Positions 16,112 to 24,812 of a stretch of DNA of 33,917 bases are shown here, one piece after another. The stretch is from an uncultured Varibaculum sp. (GTDB lineage: Bacteria > Actinomycetota > Actinomycetes > Actinomycetales > Actinomycetaceae): NCBI GenBank assembly GCA_947255165.1, contig CAMYFZ010000014.1:1-33917 (forward strand). The letters are read 5' to 3'. A program made the position numbers and the translations under genes. Each line of letters opens with the position of its first letter. Position 1 is the stretch's first letter. The notes under the pieces are model-generated. The model searched no databases. It was given only the letters and a program-made list of their open reading frames with translations, and was not told the origin of the DNA.

Positions 16112-17107
16112 TTATCTCGAGTTCCGCGACGTTATTAAGAATTTTAGCAAGTAGCGTTCCCGGAGATATTTCGAGCCTTCGACCAAGAAACCGGAAATGA
16201 TAAATAAGACCACTATTACTATCACGTAGGTGGGGTAGTCTTTTCCGGTCATGGCGAAATATACATAGGGGGCGGCGAAAGTAATCGCGGTAGTAAACGT
16301 ACCTACTATCCGCACCCACGTGCGTTTCGCGGTAAACATGGCTAATACTCCCCAGGTGTAGGGGATAGCGGTCGCAATATCCATCGTCCAGAGCACTAAC
16401 AGCGAACCGTGGAATTCTTTAACCAGGGTTACCGGCAAAACCCGTAAGCTGGAATAGGTTATTACCACCAGATAGGCCAACACTTTGGGGTCAGTAAACC
16501 ATTTAGCCAAGCGGGAACGCCGAGTTTGTTTAATCCCACAGGCCCGCAGCGCCCCCGAAATCTCGGGCGGCAGATGGGTGGCATCAATTCCCAAGAAGGC
16601 CTGACGTATCCGCTGCCTGGTCAGGGGATGTAAATCTTCCCAGCGATCAATAATCGCTCCTACCAGGTTATGAGGATCTAGCATCCAAGGGCGCCTAACA
16701 TCCTTCTCCGGATGTTCGCCAGAGGGAATAGAGCTGACTAGGCGTTCGCGATATTCCATGCCATCGGGATAGTGGGCAGTATCGACTATTCTTCCAGTGC
16801 CGAGCAGCCGGGAGAGGAAGGCGGCCTCACTCCTGCTGCCTCCTCCTATCCAAATACTCAGGGCGCGTTGTAAATCTGCGCGTAGCTGCCCTAAGAAACG
16901 TTCACCTTCCTGCGTGGCTAGAAACTGGTCAAAGGTTTGTTCCGGGAGGGAAAATAACCAAGATACATCGCGGGTGCAGCCCCGTCCTAGTTCAGAAACG
17001 CGATGCAGGCCGGCACCGCGGCAAAGGACCACGGGATCGACGGCGTATTCAGATACCACGGCGAGATCGGTGAGCTTTTGCCCATTTTTGAAGGAGGAAT
17101 CGATCAT
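16112..17107 (-). CDS. hypothetical membrane protein with soluble N-terminal domain
   Basis: I do not recognise this family. From ATG 17107 the product is 331 residues. The first about 200 are soluble and of mixed charge. Four membrane segments follow: LAYLVVITYSSLRVLPVTLV, LLVLWTMDIATAIPYTWGVLAMF, IVGTFTTAITFAAPYVYFAM and YVIVIVVLFIISGFLVEGSKYL. A short basic tail ends the protein. The frame stays open to a TTG at 17161, but ATG 17107 has AAGAG seven bases upstream and leaves room for the divergent promoter. ATG 17113 is also possible. It converges with the pcs-like gene (9-bp gap) and diverges from the flavodoxin gene. Confidence 0.75.
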   Translation of the reverse strand: MIDSSFKNGQKLTDLAVVSEYAVDPVVLCRGAGLHRVSELGRGCTRDVSWLFSLPEQTFDQFLATQEGERFLGQLRADLQRALSIWIGGGSRSEAAFLSRLLGTGRIVDTAHYPDGMEYRERLVSSIPSGEHPEKDVRRPWMLDPHNLVGAIIDRWEDLHPLTRQRIRQAFLGIDATHLPPEISGALRACGIKQTRRSRLAKWFTDPKVLAYLVVITYSSLRVLPVTLVKEFHGSLLVLWTMDIATAIPYTWGVLAMFTAKRTWVRIVGTFTTAITFAAPYVYFAMTGKDYPTYVIVIVVLFIISGFLVEGSKYLRERYLLKFLITSRNSR

Positions 17108-17154
17108 CGCCATGCTCTTAAGTCTATGAGAATTCCAGAATTTACGGTCTTTAC

Positions 17155-17183
17155 GCGACAAGAAAGAAAAAAATGGTCATACT
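17155..17183 (+). promoter_or_regulatory. candidate promoter of the flavodoxin gene, possibly leaderless
   Basis: GCGACA (17155-17160) and CATACT (17178-17183) are separated by 17 bases. The start codon ATG lies at 17190, six bases after the -10, about where transcription should begin. No ribosome site is visible, so the mRNA may be leaderless, as is common in actinobacteria. Each hexamer matches the consensus at four of six positions. Confidence 0.4.
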
Positions 17184-17189
17184 AGAGAT

Positions 17190-17678
17190 ATGAAGGTTTT
17201 AGTAACGATCGCCTCCAAGCATGGAGCGACAGAAGAAGTTGGAAAAGTCATAGTTGACGAAATGGAAAATGCCGGTCTGGAAGTAGACCTGGAAAAACCA
17301 GAAGAAGTCTACAGCCTAGATGGATACGGGGCGGTCGTTATCGGCTCTGCGGTTTATCTAACCAAATGGATGGATAATGCCACCGATTTTTGTCGCCGCT
17401 TCGCTTCGGAGTTGCGTCGTACCCCGCTATGGGCATTTTCGGTAGGCCTGTCAGGAGTACCGCAAGATAAAGTCCAAGACCCCTCCCGGGTGGGACCGGT
17501 GCTGTTGAATATCGACCCCAAAGAATATGTGACTTTCCCGGGTAAACTCGATCCCACCGAGCTGTCTTTGCGGGAACGTACAGTGGCACGTCTAGGCGGT
17601 GCAGTCGAGGGCGACTTCCGTGACGACCAGCTGGTGCGCGACTGGGCGAAAAAAATAATAAAAGAAATCAAGGCCTAG
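17190..17678 (+). CDS. flavodoxin-domain protein (HemG-like)
   Basis: The 162-residue protein has the flavodoxin_5 fold. The N-terminal FMN phosphate loop is T-x-A-S-K-H-G-A-T-E-E-V (about 6-17), followed by YGAVVIGSAVYLTKW (about 46-60), the second FMN-contacting loop. This family includes protoporphyrinogen oxidase HemG and actinobacterial FMN-binding proteins of unknown role. No haem gene is nearby, so the electron partner is unknown. The start codon follows a candidate -10 box by six bases. A strong hairpin terminator lies downstream. Confidence 0.85.
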   Translation: MKVLVTIASKHGATEEVGKVIVDEMENAGLEVDLEKPEEVYSLDGYGAVVIGSAVYLTKWMDNATDFCRRFASELRRTPLWAFSVGLSGVPQDKVQDPSRVGPVLLNIDPKEYVTFPGKLDPTELSLRERTVARLGGAVEGDFRDDQLVRDWAKKIIKEIKA

Positions 17679-17700
17679 GTTTTCTACCGCCTTTAACGAT

Positions 17701-17755
17701 TGTCCGCAACTGTCAGGACTACCGGGACCCCCGGTGGCTCCGACAGCTGCGGACA
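17701..17755 (+). terminator. hairpin terminator between convergent genes
   Basis: TGTCCGCAACTGTC (17701-17714) pairs with GACAGCTGCGGACA (17742-17755) over 14 positions with a single mismatch. Inside is a smaller ACCGGG / CCCGGT stem. The sequence after it is GTGTTTTTG, so it is a good rho-independent terminator for the flavodoxin gene. A second small hairpin, GCCCG / CGGGC, follows at about 17766-17784. Confidence 0.8.
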
Positions 17756-17816
17756 GTGTTTTTGCCCGGCAGAAGTTCGGGCTTATTCCTAGACATTTAT
17801 CTGGGAAAATGCCGAT

Positions 17817-19274
17817 TTAGTTGTCCTGTTCGTGTCGGGCCAAGAACTCATAGACAATCGCGTCATCAACTCCGGGGAACGCTCCCGGCGGCACTGCTGC
17901 CAGCAGATGGGAATGGGTTTTGACTTCCGGAAAGGCTTTCCCATCCCATTCATTAGCTAGGCGCGGCTCTGGCAATCGGCAGCACCTCGGGTCGGGGCAA
18001 GAAGAGGCAAGCCGGTTCTTGGTGTCGCGCCCGGCGAACCATTTGGACTGAGCAAAGGGAACGCCGATTCCAATCGAGTATTTTCCGGTAGAAGTTTGTA
18101 CGATCTGAGCGCTACAAAAGAAGGTTCCCATCGGGGTATCGGTGTATTGCCGGTAGGGGATCGCCGGGTTTTCTTGTTTGAATGCCTGCATAGAGGCGTA
18201 TTTTCTACAGATTAGCTGCCCTTCAATCGCCCCGGAGACGTCCTCGGGAAATCTAATCCCGTCATTGGCGTAGATTTTGGTGAGCACTCCAGCAGGGGAT
18301 ACCCGGTCGAAATGTAAACGGATCCCCAGATGGCGGGTAGCCAGATTAGTGAAGCGGTGAGCTGCGGTTTCATATCGCACCCCGTAGCGATCTACCAGCG
18401 CCCCTACTTCTAGTTCCCGCGCTTTCTTCGCCTGTTGCAGCAGGGCCGCTACCGGTTTTTCTGGCAGTAAAATAGCGGCGGCGAAATAGTTAGCTTCGAT
18501 GCGTTGGCGTAAGAACTCTCCAAAACTGTGGGGAGTGTCGTGTCCGAGGGCCACCCCCGCAATTGAGCGCAACCCTAGGGAGCGCACATATTTTTCACCC
18601 GGTTGATTAGGGCGCAGATAGATCCGCCGATTCTTTAGATCCCGGATGGCCCGGGTAGCCGCTGGTAAATCATCGGTGCGAATCAGGGCATAACCGAGAT
18701 GCTGCACTATCCGCTCCAAATCACCTTCCGCTCGCGGACCATTTTCCATACCTAGAGAGCCGAGAATTTCGGAGGCCACGGTTTCAATTTCGGCCAGGTA
18801 GTTATCGCGGGCTCGCATCTCTTCTCGCAACTTTCGGTTTTCGGCGCGAGCTTTTTCGGGGGTTCCGGCATGGATTTGACGGGAAGCAACCAGCTGACGG
18901 TGTAAACCTACGATGACTCGCAGCGCATCGGTAGAAAGGCGCGAAGAGGGGGCCAGTGCGGGAAGCTGTAGTTTTTGATAAAAGGATTGTTCCTGGTAGC
19001 TGGCTAATTCTAGTTCCAGAAGCGAGCGTTCGTCGGGAGCTGTATTTTCTAACAGGTAGGAGGGGGAAACCCCCAGAGCCTGGGCAATTGTTTTCAGAAG
19101 AGAAAGGCGGGGCTCTCGTTTTCCGTTCTCGATTTGCGAGATGAGAGAGGGAGCGCGGTCTACCGCGGTGGCTAACTCTTTCAGGGTTAGCCGTTTTTCT
19201 CTGCGGGCGTGGCGGATCCGGGCACCAAGCAGTGCTGAAGCGGAGAGAGCCGGTTTTTCTGTTTCCCTAGCCAT
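17817..19274 (-). CDS. ramB: RamB/PrpR-like XRE-family regulator with IrrE-like and DUF2083 domains
   Basis: The 485-residue protein has an N-terminal XRE helix-turn-helix (about 20-76), a coiled region (about 125-165), an IrrE-like middle domain (about 180-330; SFGEFLRQRIEANYFAAAILLP) and a C-terminal short-chain-fatty-acid-regulator domain (DUF2083). Cys426, Cys431 and Cys432 in SCPDPRCC match the cysteine cluster known to hold an iron-sulfur centre in the mycobacterial relative PrpR. RamB represses acetate and glyoxylate genes in Corynebacterium and PrpR controls propionate genes. Divergence from aceA-aceB supports a RamB-like role. ATG 19274 has GAGGA just upstream. An imperfect inverted repeat (AATTTCctCACA / TGTGAAATT, 19275-19306) overlaps that ribosome site and might serve autoregulation. 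Confidence 0.88.
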   Translation of the reverse strand: MARETEKPALSASALLGARIRHARREKRLTLKELATAVDRAPSLISQIENGKREPRLSLLKTIAQALGVSPSYLLENTAPDERSLLELELASYQEQSFYQKLQLPALAPSSRLSTDALRVIVGLHRQLVASRQIHAGTPEKARAENRKLREEMRARDNYLAEIETVASEILGSLGMENGPRAEGDLERIVQHLGYALIRTDDLPAATRAIRDLKNRRIYLRPNQPGEKYVRSLGLRSIAGVALGHDTPHSFGEFLRQRIEANYFAAAILLPEKPVAALLQQAKKARELEVGALVDRYGVRYETAAHRFTNLATRHLGIRLHFDRVSPAGVLTKIYANDGIRFPEDVSGAIEGQLICRKYASMQAFKQENPAIPYRQYTDTPMGTFFCSAQIVQTSTGKYSIGIGVPFAQSKWFAGRDTKNRLASSCPDPRCCRLPEPRLANEWDGKAFPEVKTHSHLLAAVPPGAFPGVDDAIVYEFLARHEQDN

Positions 19275-19313
19275 AATTTCCTCACATTTTTACATAGTGT
19301 GAAATTCTTCAAT

Positions 19314-19329
19314 AGTTTACCCAAGTTTA
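19314..19329. promoter_or_regulatory. direct repeat AGTTTA at 10-bp spacing in the ramB-aceA gap
   Basis: AGTTTA occurs at 19314-19319 and 19324-19329, exactly one helical turn apart, giving TAAACT-tggg-TAAACT on the other strand. The position upstream of aceA fits an operator for the divergent regulator. It resembles but does not match the RamB motif I remember. Downstream, TTTAGT and TATAGC spaced by 16 bases could be the aceA promoter. Confidence 0.35.
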
Positions 19330-19428
19330 GTAGAGATCGAGAGATTGTATAGCGCAATACTCGAAATACGTCCTCGTTCGAGGCGTAGGTCAGAAAAGGC
19401 TCAAATTCTAGTTCTAGAGGAGAACACC

Positions 19429-20715
19429 ATGAGTACTGCAGAAGAAATCCAAAAACGAGCAGCCGCTATTCAAAAGGAATGGGATACCAATCCTCGCTGG
19501 AAGGGCGTTGAGCGTCCCTATTCCGCCCAGCGGGTAGCCGAGCTGCAAGGCTCCGTTATTGAAGAACACACCCTGGCTGAGCGGGGTGCACAGCGGCTGT
19601 GGAAGATGTTGCACGAAGAAGACTACATCAACGCCCTGGGAGCTATCACCGGCAATCAGGCAGTACAGATGGTGCGGGCAGGACTAAAAGCTATTTACCT
19701 ATCAGGCTGGCAGGTCGCGGCCGATGGTAACACCTCCGATAACACCTACCCCGACCAGTCCCTATACCCCTATGACTCCGCCCCCAAGATGGTGCGTCGC
19801 ATCAACAACGCCTTCAAGCGTGCCGATGAAATCACCTGGTCGGAACATCAAGATGTTGACTTTGACTGGTTTGCCCCGATCGTAGCCGATGCTGAGGCGG
19901 GATTCGGTGGCGCCCTCAACGCCTACGAACTAATGAAGAACATGATTAAGTCCGGCGCTTCTGGGGTTCACTACGAAGATCAGCTGGCGGCAGAAAAGAA
20001 ATGCGGTCACCTGGGCGGGAAAGTTTTGATCCCCACTTCGCAGGCGATTCGTAATCTAGATGCGGCTCGTCTAGCGGCGGATGTGCAAAACACCTCCACC
20101 TTGATTGTGGCGCGCACCGACTCACTGGGCGCTAACCTGATCACCTCCGATGTTGACGAACTGGATCGCCAGTTCCTAACCGGTGAGCGTTCTGCCGAGG
20201 GTCACTACTACACCAAGGCCGGTAAAGAGGTAGTGATCGCGCGCCTGCTCGCCTTTGCTCCCCACGCCGATCTGGTATGGGTGGAAACCGCTACCCCGGA
20301 TCCCGAGCTGGCTCGGGACGTGGCCGAAGCAGTTAAGGGCAAGTACCCGGACAAGATGCTGGCCTACAACTGCTCGCCCTCCTTCAACTGGAAAGCCAAC
20401 CTGGATGATGCCCAGATTGCTTCCTTCCAGAAGGATCTGGCGGCTATGGGCTACTGCTTCCAGTTCATCACCCTGGCTGGCTTCCACCAGATCAACTACG
20501 GCATGTTTGACCTGGCCAAGGGCTATGCGCAGCGCGACATGAGCGCCTTCGTAGAGCTGCAAGAAAAAGAGTTTGCAGCCGAGAAAGATGGCTACACCGC
20601 TCACCGTCACCAGCGCGAGGTTGGCGCCGGTTACTTTGACATGGTAGCCACCGCCATTAACCCCGAATCGTCAACTTTGGCGATTAAAGGATCTACCGAA
20701 GAAGCCCAGTTCTAG
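19429..20715 (+). CDS. aceA: isocitrate lyase
   Basis: The start ATG 19429 has AGAGGAG nearby; an upstream in-frame extension to 19345 overlaps the promoter and lacks a ribosome site. The 428-residue enzyme splits isocitrate into glyoxylate and succinate, the first glyoxylate-shunt step. Visible signatures are [10 protein letters not shown], the DADxG-type metal site ([10 protein letters not shown]), the [23 protein letters not shown] segment with catalytic Cys in KKCGH, VARTDSL, and the C-terminal [12 protein letters not shown]. Length is normal for actinobacterial enzymes. Codons are strongly biased to favoured ones, suggesting high expression. aceB follows after 20 bp. Confidence 0.98.
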   Translation: MSTAEEIQKRAAAIQKEWDTNPRWKGVERPYSAQRVAELQGSVIEEHTLAERGAQRLWKMLHEEDYINALGAITGNQAVQMVRAGLKAIYLSGWQVAADGNTSDNTYPDQSLYPYDSAPKMVRRINNAFKRADEITWSEHQDVDFDWFAPIVADAEAGFGGALNAYELMKNMIKSGASGVHYEDQLAAEKKCGHLGGKVLIPTSQAIRNLDAARLAADVQNTSTLIVARTDSLGANLITSDVDELDRQFLTGERSAEGHYYTKAGKEVVIARLLAFAPHADLVWVETATPDPELARDVAEAVKGKYPDKMLAYNCSPSFNWKANLDDAQIASFQKDLAAMGYCFQFITLAGFHQINYGMFDLAKGYAQRDMSAFVELQEKEFAAEKDGYTAHRHQREVGAGYFDMVATAINPESSTLAIKGSTEEAQF

Positions 20716-20735
20716 ACCAAAAGGCATAGGAAAGA

Positions 20736-22376
20736 ATGAATAACCATACTGATATAAAGGAAGGGAAGGTCGAGGTTCGCTACCCCCAGCACGAAGATCC
20801 GGGGACTAACCTCACCGACCGTTTCGACGAGATTTTAACCGATGAGGCCTTAGAGTTCTTGCGCCAGTTGCAGCTACGTTTTGGTGCCACCCGCGCAGAA
20901 CTACTAAAGGCACGCCATGATCGGCGTCAGCGCCTGACTAACGGTTACTTGCCGCACTTCCTCAAAGAAACCAAAAATATTCGCGAGGACGATTCCTGGA
21001 AGGTAGCCCCGATTGCTCCCGGCTTGGAAGATCGCCGCGTGGAAATCACCGGTCCGACTGAGCGGAAGATGACCATTAACGCCCTGAACTGTGGGGCGAA
21101 GTGCTGGCTGGCTGATATGGAGGATGCTAACACCCCGCATTTCACCAATGTGATCGGTGGCCAGGTGAACCTCTATGACGCGATTCGTCGCACCATTGAG
21201 TACACCAACCCGGCCAATGGTAAGCATTACCAGCTAAATGAGGGCGAGCTGCCCACCATTATCGTGCGTCCGCGCGGTTGGCATCTGACGGAAAAGCACA
21301 TCCGGGTGGGGGGACATTCCTCTTCCGGTTCGCTAACCGACTTTGGTCTGTACTTTTTCCACAACGCAAAAGAGCTGATTAAGCGGGGTAACGGTCCCTA
21401 CTTCTATCTGCCGAAGATGGAAAGCCATTTGGAGGCACGCCTGTGGGCAGACGTGTTCAAGTTCTCGGAAGAGTACCTGGGGATTCCTCATGGCACCATT
21501 CGGGCTACCTGCCTGATTGAAACCATTATGGGAGTATTCGAGATGGAAGAAATCCTCTATGAACTGCGGGATTACTCTTCCGGTTTGAACGCGGGGCGCT
21601 GGGACTACATTTTCTCTGCGATTAAGAAGTTCCGCGACTCCGGCCCCAGCTGGGTGTTGCCGGATCGTTCCGATATCACTATGCAGGTTCCGTTTATGCA
21701 CGCCTACACGGAGCTGCTCGTCAAGACCTGTCACAAGCGCGGTGCCCACGCGATCGGAGGAATGAGCGCTTTCATTCCTTCTAAAGATCCGGCAGTTAAC
21801 GCCGAATCTGAACGCAAGGTTCGTGAGGACAAGACTCGCGAAGTCGAGGCCGGCTTTGACGGTTCTTGGGTGGCGCATCCGGGAATGGTTGGATATGTAC
21901 GCGAAGTTTTCGATAGCTACCTTCCAGATCGCCCCAACCAGGTAGATCGGCAGCGCGATGATGTAAACATCACCGCCAAAGAGCTACTCGACTTCGCTTC
22001 TACTCCGGGCGCTATTACCGAGGCGGGGGTGCGCACCAATGTGGCCGTGGGGTTGCGTTACCTGTACTCCTGGCTAGGTGGAAACGGGGCGGCCGCTATC
22101 TACGGGTTGATGGAAGACGCTGCGACTGCGGAGATCTCGCGTTCTCAGATTTGGCAATGGCTGCGCTACCAGTGCGAACTAGATGATGGGCGCAAAGTTA
22201 CCCAGCAGCTGGTAGAGGAACTATTTGCCGATGAATACGGTAAGTTCCTGGAAGAGGTCGGCGAGGCCGGTAAAGAACGGGCAGAACAGTCTGCGCGGAT
22301 CTTTAAAGAGGTTTGTTTGCAAGGCGAGTTCCCGACGTTTCTAACGGTTCCGGTCTATGCCAACGAGTTGGAGTAG
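20736..22376 (+). CDS. aceB: malate synthase (A type)
   Basis: The 546-residue enzyme joins glyoxylate and acetyl-CoA to form malate, completing the shunt. It has the AceB-type length rather than the roughly 720-residue GlcB form. Motifs include LADMEDANTPHF, IVRPRGWHLTEKH (the usual signature), YFYLPKMESHLEARLW, RATCLIETIMGVFEMEEILYELRDYSSGLNAGRWDY and GGMSAFIPSK. GGAAAGA precedes the ATG and it lies 20 bp behind aceA, so the two form an operon. Two hairpins follow the stop codon. Confidence 0.98.
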   Translation: MNNHTDIKEGKVEVRYPQHEDPGTNLTDRFDEILTDEALEFLRQLQLRFGATRAELLKARHDRRQRLTNGYLPHFLKETKNIREDDSWKVAPIAPGLEDRRVEITGPTERKMTINALNCGAKCWLADMEDANTPHFTNVIGGQVNLYDAIRRTIEYTNPANGKHYQLNEGELPTIIVRPRGWHLTEKHIRVGGHSSSGSLTDFGLYFFHNAKELIKRGNGPYFYLPKMESHLEARLWADVFKFSEEYLGIPHGTIRATCLIETIMGVFEMEEILYELRDYSSGLNAGRWDYIFSAIKKFRDSGPSWVLPDRSDITMQVPFMHAYTELLVKTCHKRGAHAIGGMSAFIPSKDPAVNAESERKVREDKTREVEAGFDGSWVAHPGMVGYVREVFDSYLPDRPNQVDRQRDDVNITAKELLDFASTPGAITEAGVRTNVAVGLRYLYSWLGGNGAAAIYGLMEDAATAEISRSQIWQWLRYQCELDDGRKVTQQLVEELFADEYGKFLEEVGEAGKERAEQSARIFKEVCLQGEFPTFLTVPVYANELE

Positions 22377-22401
22377 ACCCCAGCCAGGAACTCGCTGAAG
22401 A

Positions 22402-22432
22402 GCCTAAATGATTTTGATTGATCATTTTAGGC
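22402..22432 (+). terminator. first hairpin after aceB
   Basis: GCCTAAATGAT (22402-22412) pairs with ATCATTTTAGGC (22421-22432) with one bulged base and an 8-base loop. It is AT-rich without a T tail. It may assist termination or protect the mRNA end ahead of the stronger hairpin. Confidence 0.5.
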
Positions 22433-22465
22433 CGGGAGCCAAAATAAAATAATTTACTGACCGGT

Positions 22466-22495
22466 GACCGGCGGGGAGAAAACTCCCCGCCGGTC
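22466..22495. terminator. strong terminator between aceB and argC
   Basis: GACCGGCGGGGAG (22466-22478) and CTCCCCGCCGGTC (22483-22495) form a perfect 13-bp stem with an AAAA loop. ATTTTATTTTAAG follows. AAAATAAAATAATTTA precedes, so it could work in both directions. It isolates the aceAB operon from the arg operon. Confidence 0.9.
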
Positions 22496-22537
22496 ATTTT
22501 ATTTTAAGTATCTCTAGTCACATACATGCCTCTCAGT

Positions 22538-22555
22538 TATGCATAACTATTCATT
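22538..22555. promoter_or_regulatory. ARG box 1 upstream of argC
   Basis: TATGCATAACTATTCATT fits the ArgR operator consensus (WNTGAATWWWWATTCANW) with two departures, GCAT for GAAT and one C in the AT-rich centre. It ends two bases before a second box, the spacing used by paired ARG boxes bound by one ArgR hexamer. argR itself is not in the window. Confidence 0.8.
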
Positions 22556-22557
22556 AC

Positions 22558-22575
22558 TTGATATAAATATTCACT
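22558..22575. promoter_or_regulatory. ARG box 2, overlapping the argC promoter and ending at its start codon
   Basis: TTGATATAAATATTCACT matches the ARG consensus well on the right half (ATTCA). It contains an extended -10, TGATATAAA (22559-22567), with the TG dinucleotide one base before TATAAA. The box ends directly before ATG 22576. No ribosome site or room for a leader is present, so transcription probably starts at or within a base or two of the ATG. Bound ArgR would cover the -10 and the start point. Confidence 0.75.
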
Positions 22576-23634
22576 ATGAAGGTTTCAATTATTGGTGCTA
22601 GTGGATTTGCCGGAGGAGAGATCCTGCGGATAGTTGCGGCGCACCCCGCCTTTGAGGTTGACCAGCTATGCGCGTCCTCTTCGGTAGGGAAAAAGCTAGG
22701 GGAGTTTCATCCCCAGCTTCCCCAGTTAGCCCAGCGGGAACTAACGGCGGTAGATCCGGCAGCGCTAAAAGCAAGCGCGGCGATTTTCTTGGCGCTCCCG
22801 CACGGCCAATCCGGGAAAATAGCGGGGCAGCTGCGTAAAGCCGGGGTGGAAAGCCTGCTGGTAGACTGCGGAGCCGATCATCGCCTTACTTCCCCGGCAG
22901 CCTGGGATCACTACTATGGCGGCAAATACCACCAGGCCTGGACCTATGGAATGCCGGAACTGCAGAGCTGTAGCGGCCCATCTCAGCGCGAGCAGCTGAA
23001 AAAAACTAAACAGATAGCGGTTCCCGGATGCAATGTTACTGCCGTTACCTTGGCCTTTCAGCCGCTGGTGGCCGCGGGCTTGATAGACCCGGGCGATATT
23101 GTGGCCACCTTGGCGGTGGGATATTCGGGAGCCGGAAAATCGCTAAAACCACATCTGTTGGCCACCTCTGCCCTGGGAAATGCCCAACCCTACGCGGTAG
23201 GGGGAACCCATCGGCATATCCCCGAAATCGCCCAGAATTTTGCGGTCAACAGCGGAAGAAACGCTAGCGACTACAAGATCACCCTCACCCCGGTGTTGGT
23301 GCCGATGTCGCGGGGAATCCTGGCAACCGTAACCGCTAGTGCCACCGAAAAAACTTCCACGAAGCAGCTGCACGCCCTCTATCGGGATTTTTATCAAGAA
23401 GAAAGCCTTATCCAGGTTCTTCCCGCTGGTATCTGGCCGCAAACCCAAGCGGTGACCGGGAGTGCGAATGTGCAGGTGCAAGTGGCGCTAGATCAGCGTT
23501 CCGGAAAAATTATTGCCCTCAGCGCCCTAGATAACCTGGGGAAAGGAACCGCACAAGCGGCAGTGCAATCGGCTAACTTAGCGTTGGGCCTGCCAGAATA
23601 TACCGGCATTAACCAGATCGGAGTTGCCCCGTGA
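22576..23634 (+). CDS. argC: N-acetyl-gamma-glutamyl-phosphate reductase
   Basis: This enzyme reduces N-acetylglutamyl phosphate to the semialdehyde with NADPH, the third step of arginine synthesis. The 352-residue product starts with the NADP fold GASGFAGGEILR (7-18). The catalytic cysteine is Cys152 in VPGCNVTAV, and the late GTHRHIPEI motif is present. The N-terminus begins exactly where the family does, which supports ATG 22576 even though no ribosome site precedes it. It overlaps argJ by four bases (GTGA). Confidence 0.97.
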   Translation: MKVSIIGASGFAGGEILRIVAAHPAFEVDQLCASSSVGKKLGEFHPQLPQLAQRELTAVDPAALKASAAIFLALPHGQSGKIAGQLRKAGVESLLVDCGADHRLTSPAAWDHYYGGKYHQAWTYGMPELQSCSGPSQREQLKKTKQIAVPGCNVTAVTLAFQPLVAAGLIDPGDIVATLAVGYSGAGKSLKPHLLATSALGNAQPYAVGGTHRHIPEIAQNFAVNSGRNASDYKITLTPVLVPMSRGILATVTASATEKTSTKQLHALYRDFYQEESLIQVLPAGIWPQTQAVTGSANVQVQVALDQRSGKIIALSALDNLGKGTAQAAVQSANLALGLPEYTGINQIGVAP

Positions 23635-24812
23635 AACCAGATAAAAGCCTGCAAGGCGTAACTAGCGTACCGGGATTCAAAGCCTGCGGAATCGCCTCCG
23701 GAATGCGCCGCAGCGGACGCAAAGACTTGGCGCTCGTCCTCAACACGGGAGCAAATCCGGTGGCAGCCGGGGTATTTACCTCTAACCGTTTTGCCGCCGC
23801 GCCCGTACTTTACTCGCGGGCAGTGCTCAGTAAAGGGGCGACCGGGATGCGCTCAGTAGTGCTTAACTCCGGTAGTGCGAATGCCTGCACTGGGGAAAGC
23901 GGTCTCAAAGATGCGGTCATCACTGCGAAGGCAGTCGGGGACGCCTTCGAAATCGATCCGCGGCAAGTGCTGGTGTGCTCCACCGGGATGATCGGGGTGC
24001 CGCTGCCGATGGACAAAATGCTTTCCGGGATTGAAACTGCGGCCGCCAACCTGAGTGAAGAGGGCGGCGCTGATGCCTCTTGGGCGATTCTCACCACCGA
24101 TAACGAACCCAAAACTGTTCACTACCAGGCGGACGGTTATCAAATCGGAGGGATGGCGAAAGGGGCAGGCATGTTAGCCCCGGCCCTGGCCACCATGCTT
24201 TGTGTAATCACCACCGACGCCCTCTTAGATGCCGAAACCGCCCAAAAATCCCTAGAAGTTGCCTGCGCAAAAACCTTTAACCGCCTGGATTCCGATGGGT
24301 GCATGTCCACCAATGACACCGTGATTTTGCTGGCCTCCGGGGAAAGCGGGCAGGCGCCGAGCGGATTTAGCGCGGCACTGACTGAAACTTGTGCCCAGTT
24401 GGCGCGGAAACTCGCTGATGACGCCGAAGGCGCGCAGCACACCGTAGAGATCGCAGTCACCGAAGCCGAAAGCGAAGCCGGGGCTTTGATCGCGGCGAAA
24501 ACTATTTCCCGCTCAAACCTGGTTAAGACGGCAATCGCCGGGTGCGACCCCAACTGGGGCAGAATCGTCTCTGAACTGGGAACCGTACCCGAAAGTGTTT
24601 GCCCCTATGACCCCACGCAGGTGTCGGTACTGTTCAACGGGGTGCAGGTGTGTAAGGACGGTGCCGCCTGGGGGAACCGGGAAGACGTCCCCTTTGACAG
24701 TCGCGACGTGCATTTAGAGGTGCGCCTAGGGGCAGGAAATGCCCAGGCCAGCGTACTAACCAACGACCTCACCCACGAATATATTCATATCAACGCGGAC
24801 TATTCATCATGA
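23631..24812 (+). CDS. argJ: bifunctional ornithine acetyltransferase / N-acetylglutamate synthase
   Basis: The 393-residue precursor self-cleaves before Thr188 in KGAGMLAPALATML into two chains. It moves the acetyl group from N-acetylornithine to glutamate, so acetyl groups are recycled. Other motifs are NTGANPVAAGVFTSN, VVLNSGSANACTG, SDGCMSTNDTV and DPNWGRI. In this cycle no separate argE is needed. The start codon is GTG, four bases inside argC; GGAG lies upstream. The stop overlaps argB by four bases. The cleavage motif has PALATML where many relatives have PNMATML. Confidence 0.97.
   Translation: MKPDKSLQGVTSVPGFKACGIASGMRRSGRKDLALVLNTGANPVAAGVFTSNRFAAAPVLYSRAVLSKGATGMRSVVLNSGSANACTGESGLKDAVITAKAVGDAFEIDPRQVLVCSTGMIGVPLPMDKMLSGIETAAANLSEEGGADASWAILTTDNEPKTVHYQADGYQIGGMAKGAGMLAPALATMLCVITTDALLDAETAQKSLEVACAKTFNRLDSDGCMSTNDTVILLASGESGQAPSGFSAALTETCAQLARKLADDAEGAQHTVEIAVTEAESEAGALIAAKTISRSNLVKTAIAGCDPNWGRIVSELGTVPESVCPYDPTQVSVLFNGVQVCKDGAAWGNREDVPFDSRDVHLEVRLGAGNAQASVLTNDLTHEYIHINADYSS

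Noticed and set aside
19275..19306. CRP/GlxR-type operator in the ramB-aceA gap
   Set aside because: TCACA and TGTGA occur in the wrong order and spacing for TGTGA-N6-TCACA, and one half is explained by the ribosome site.
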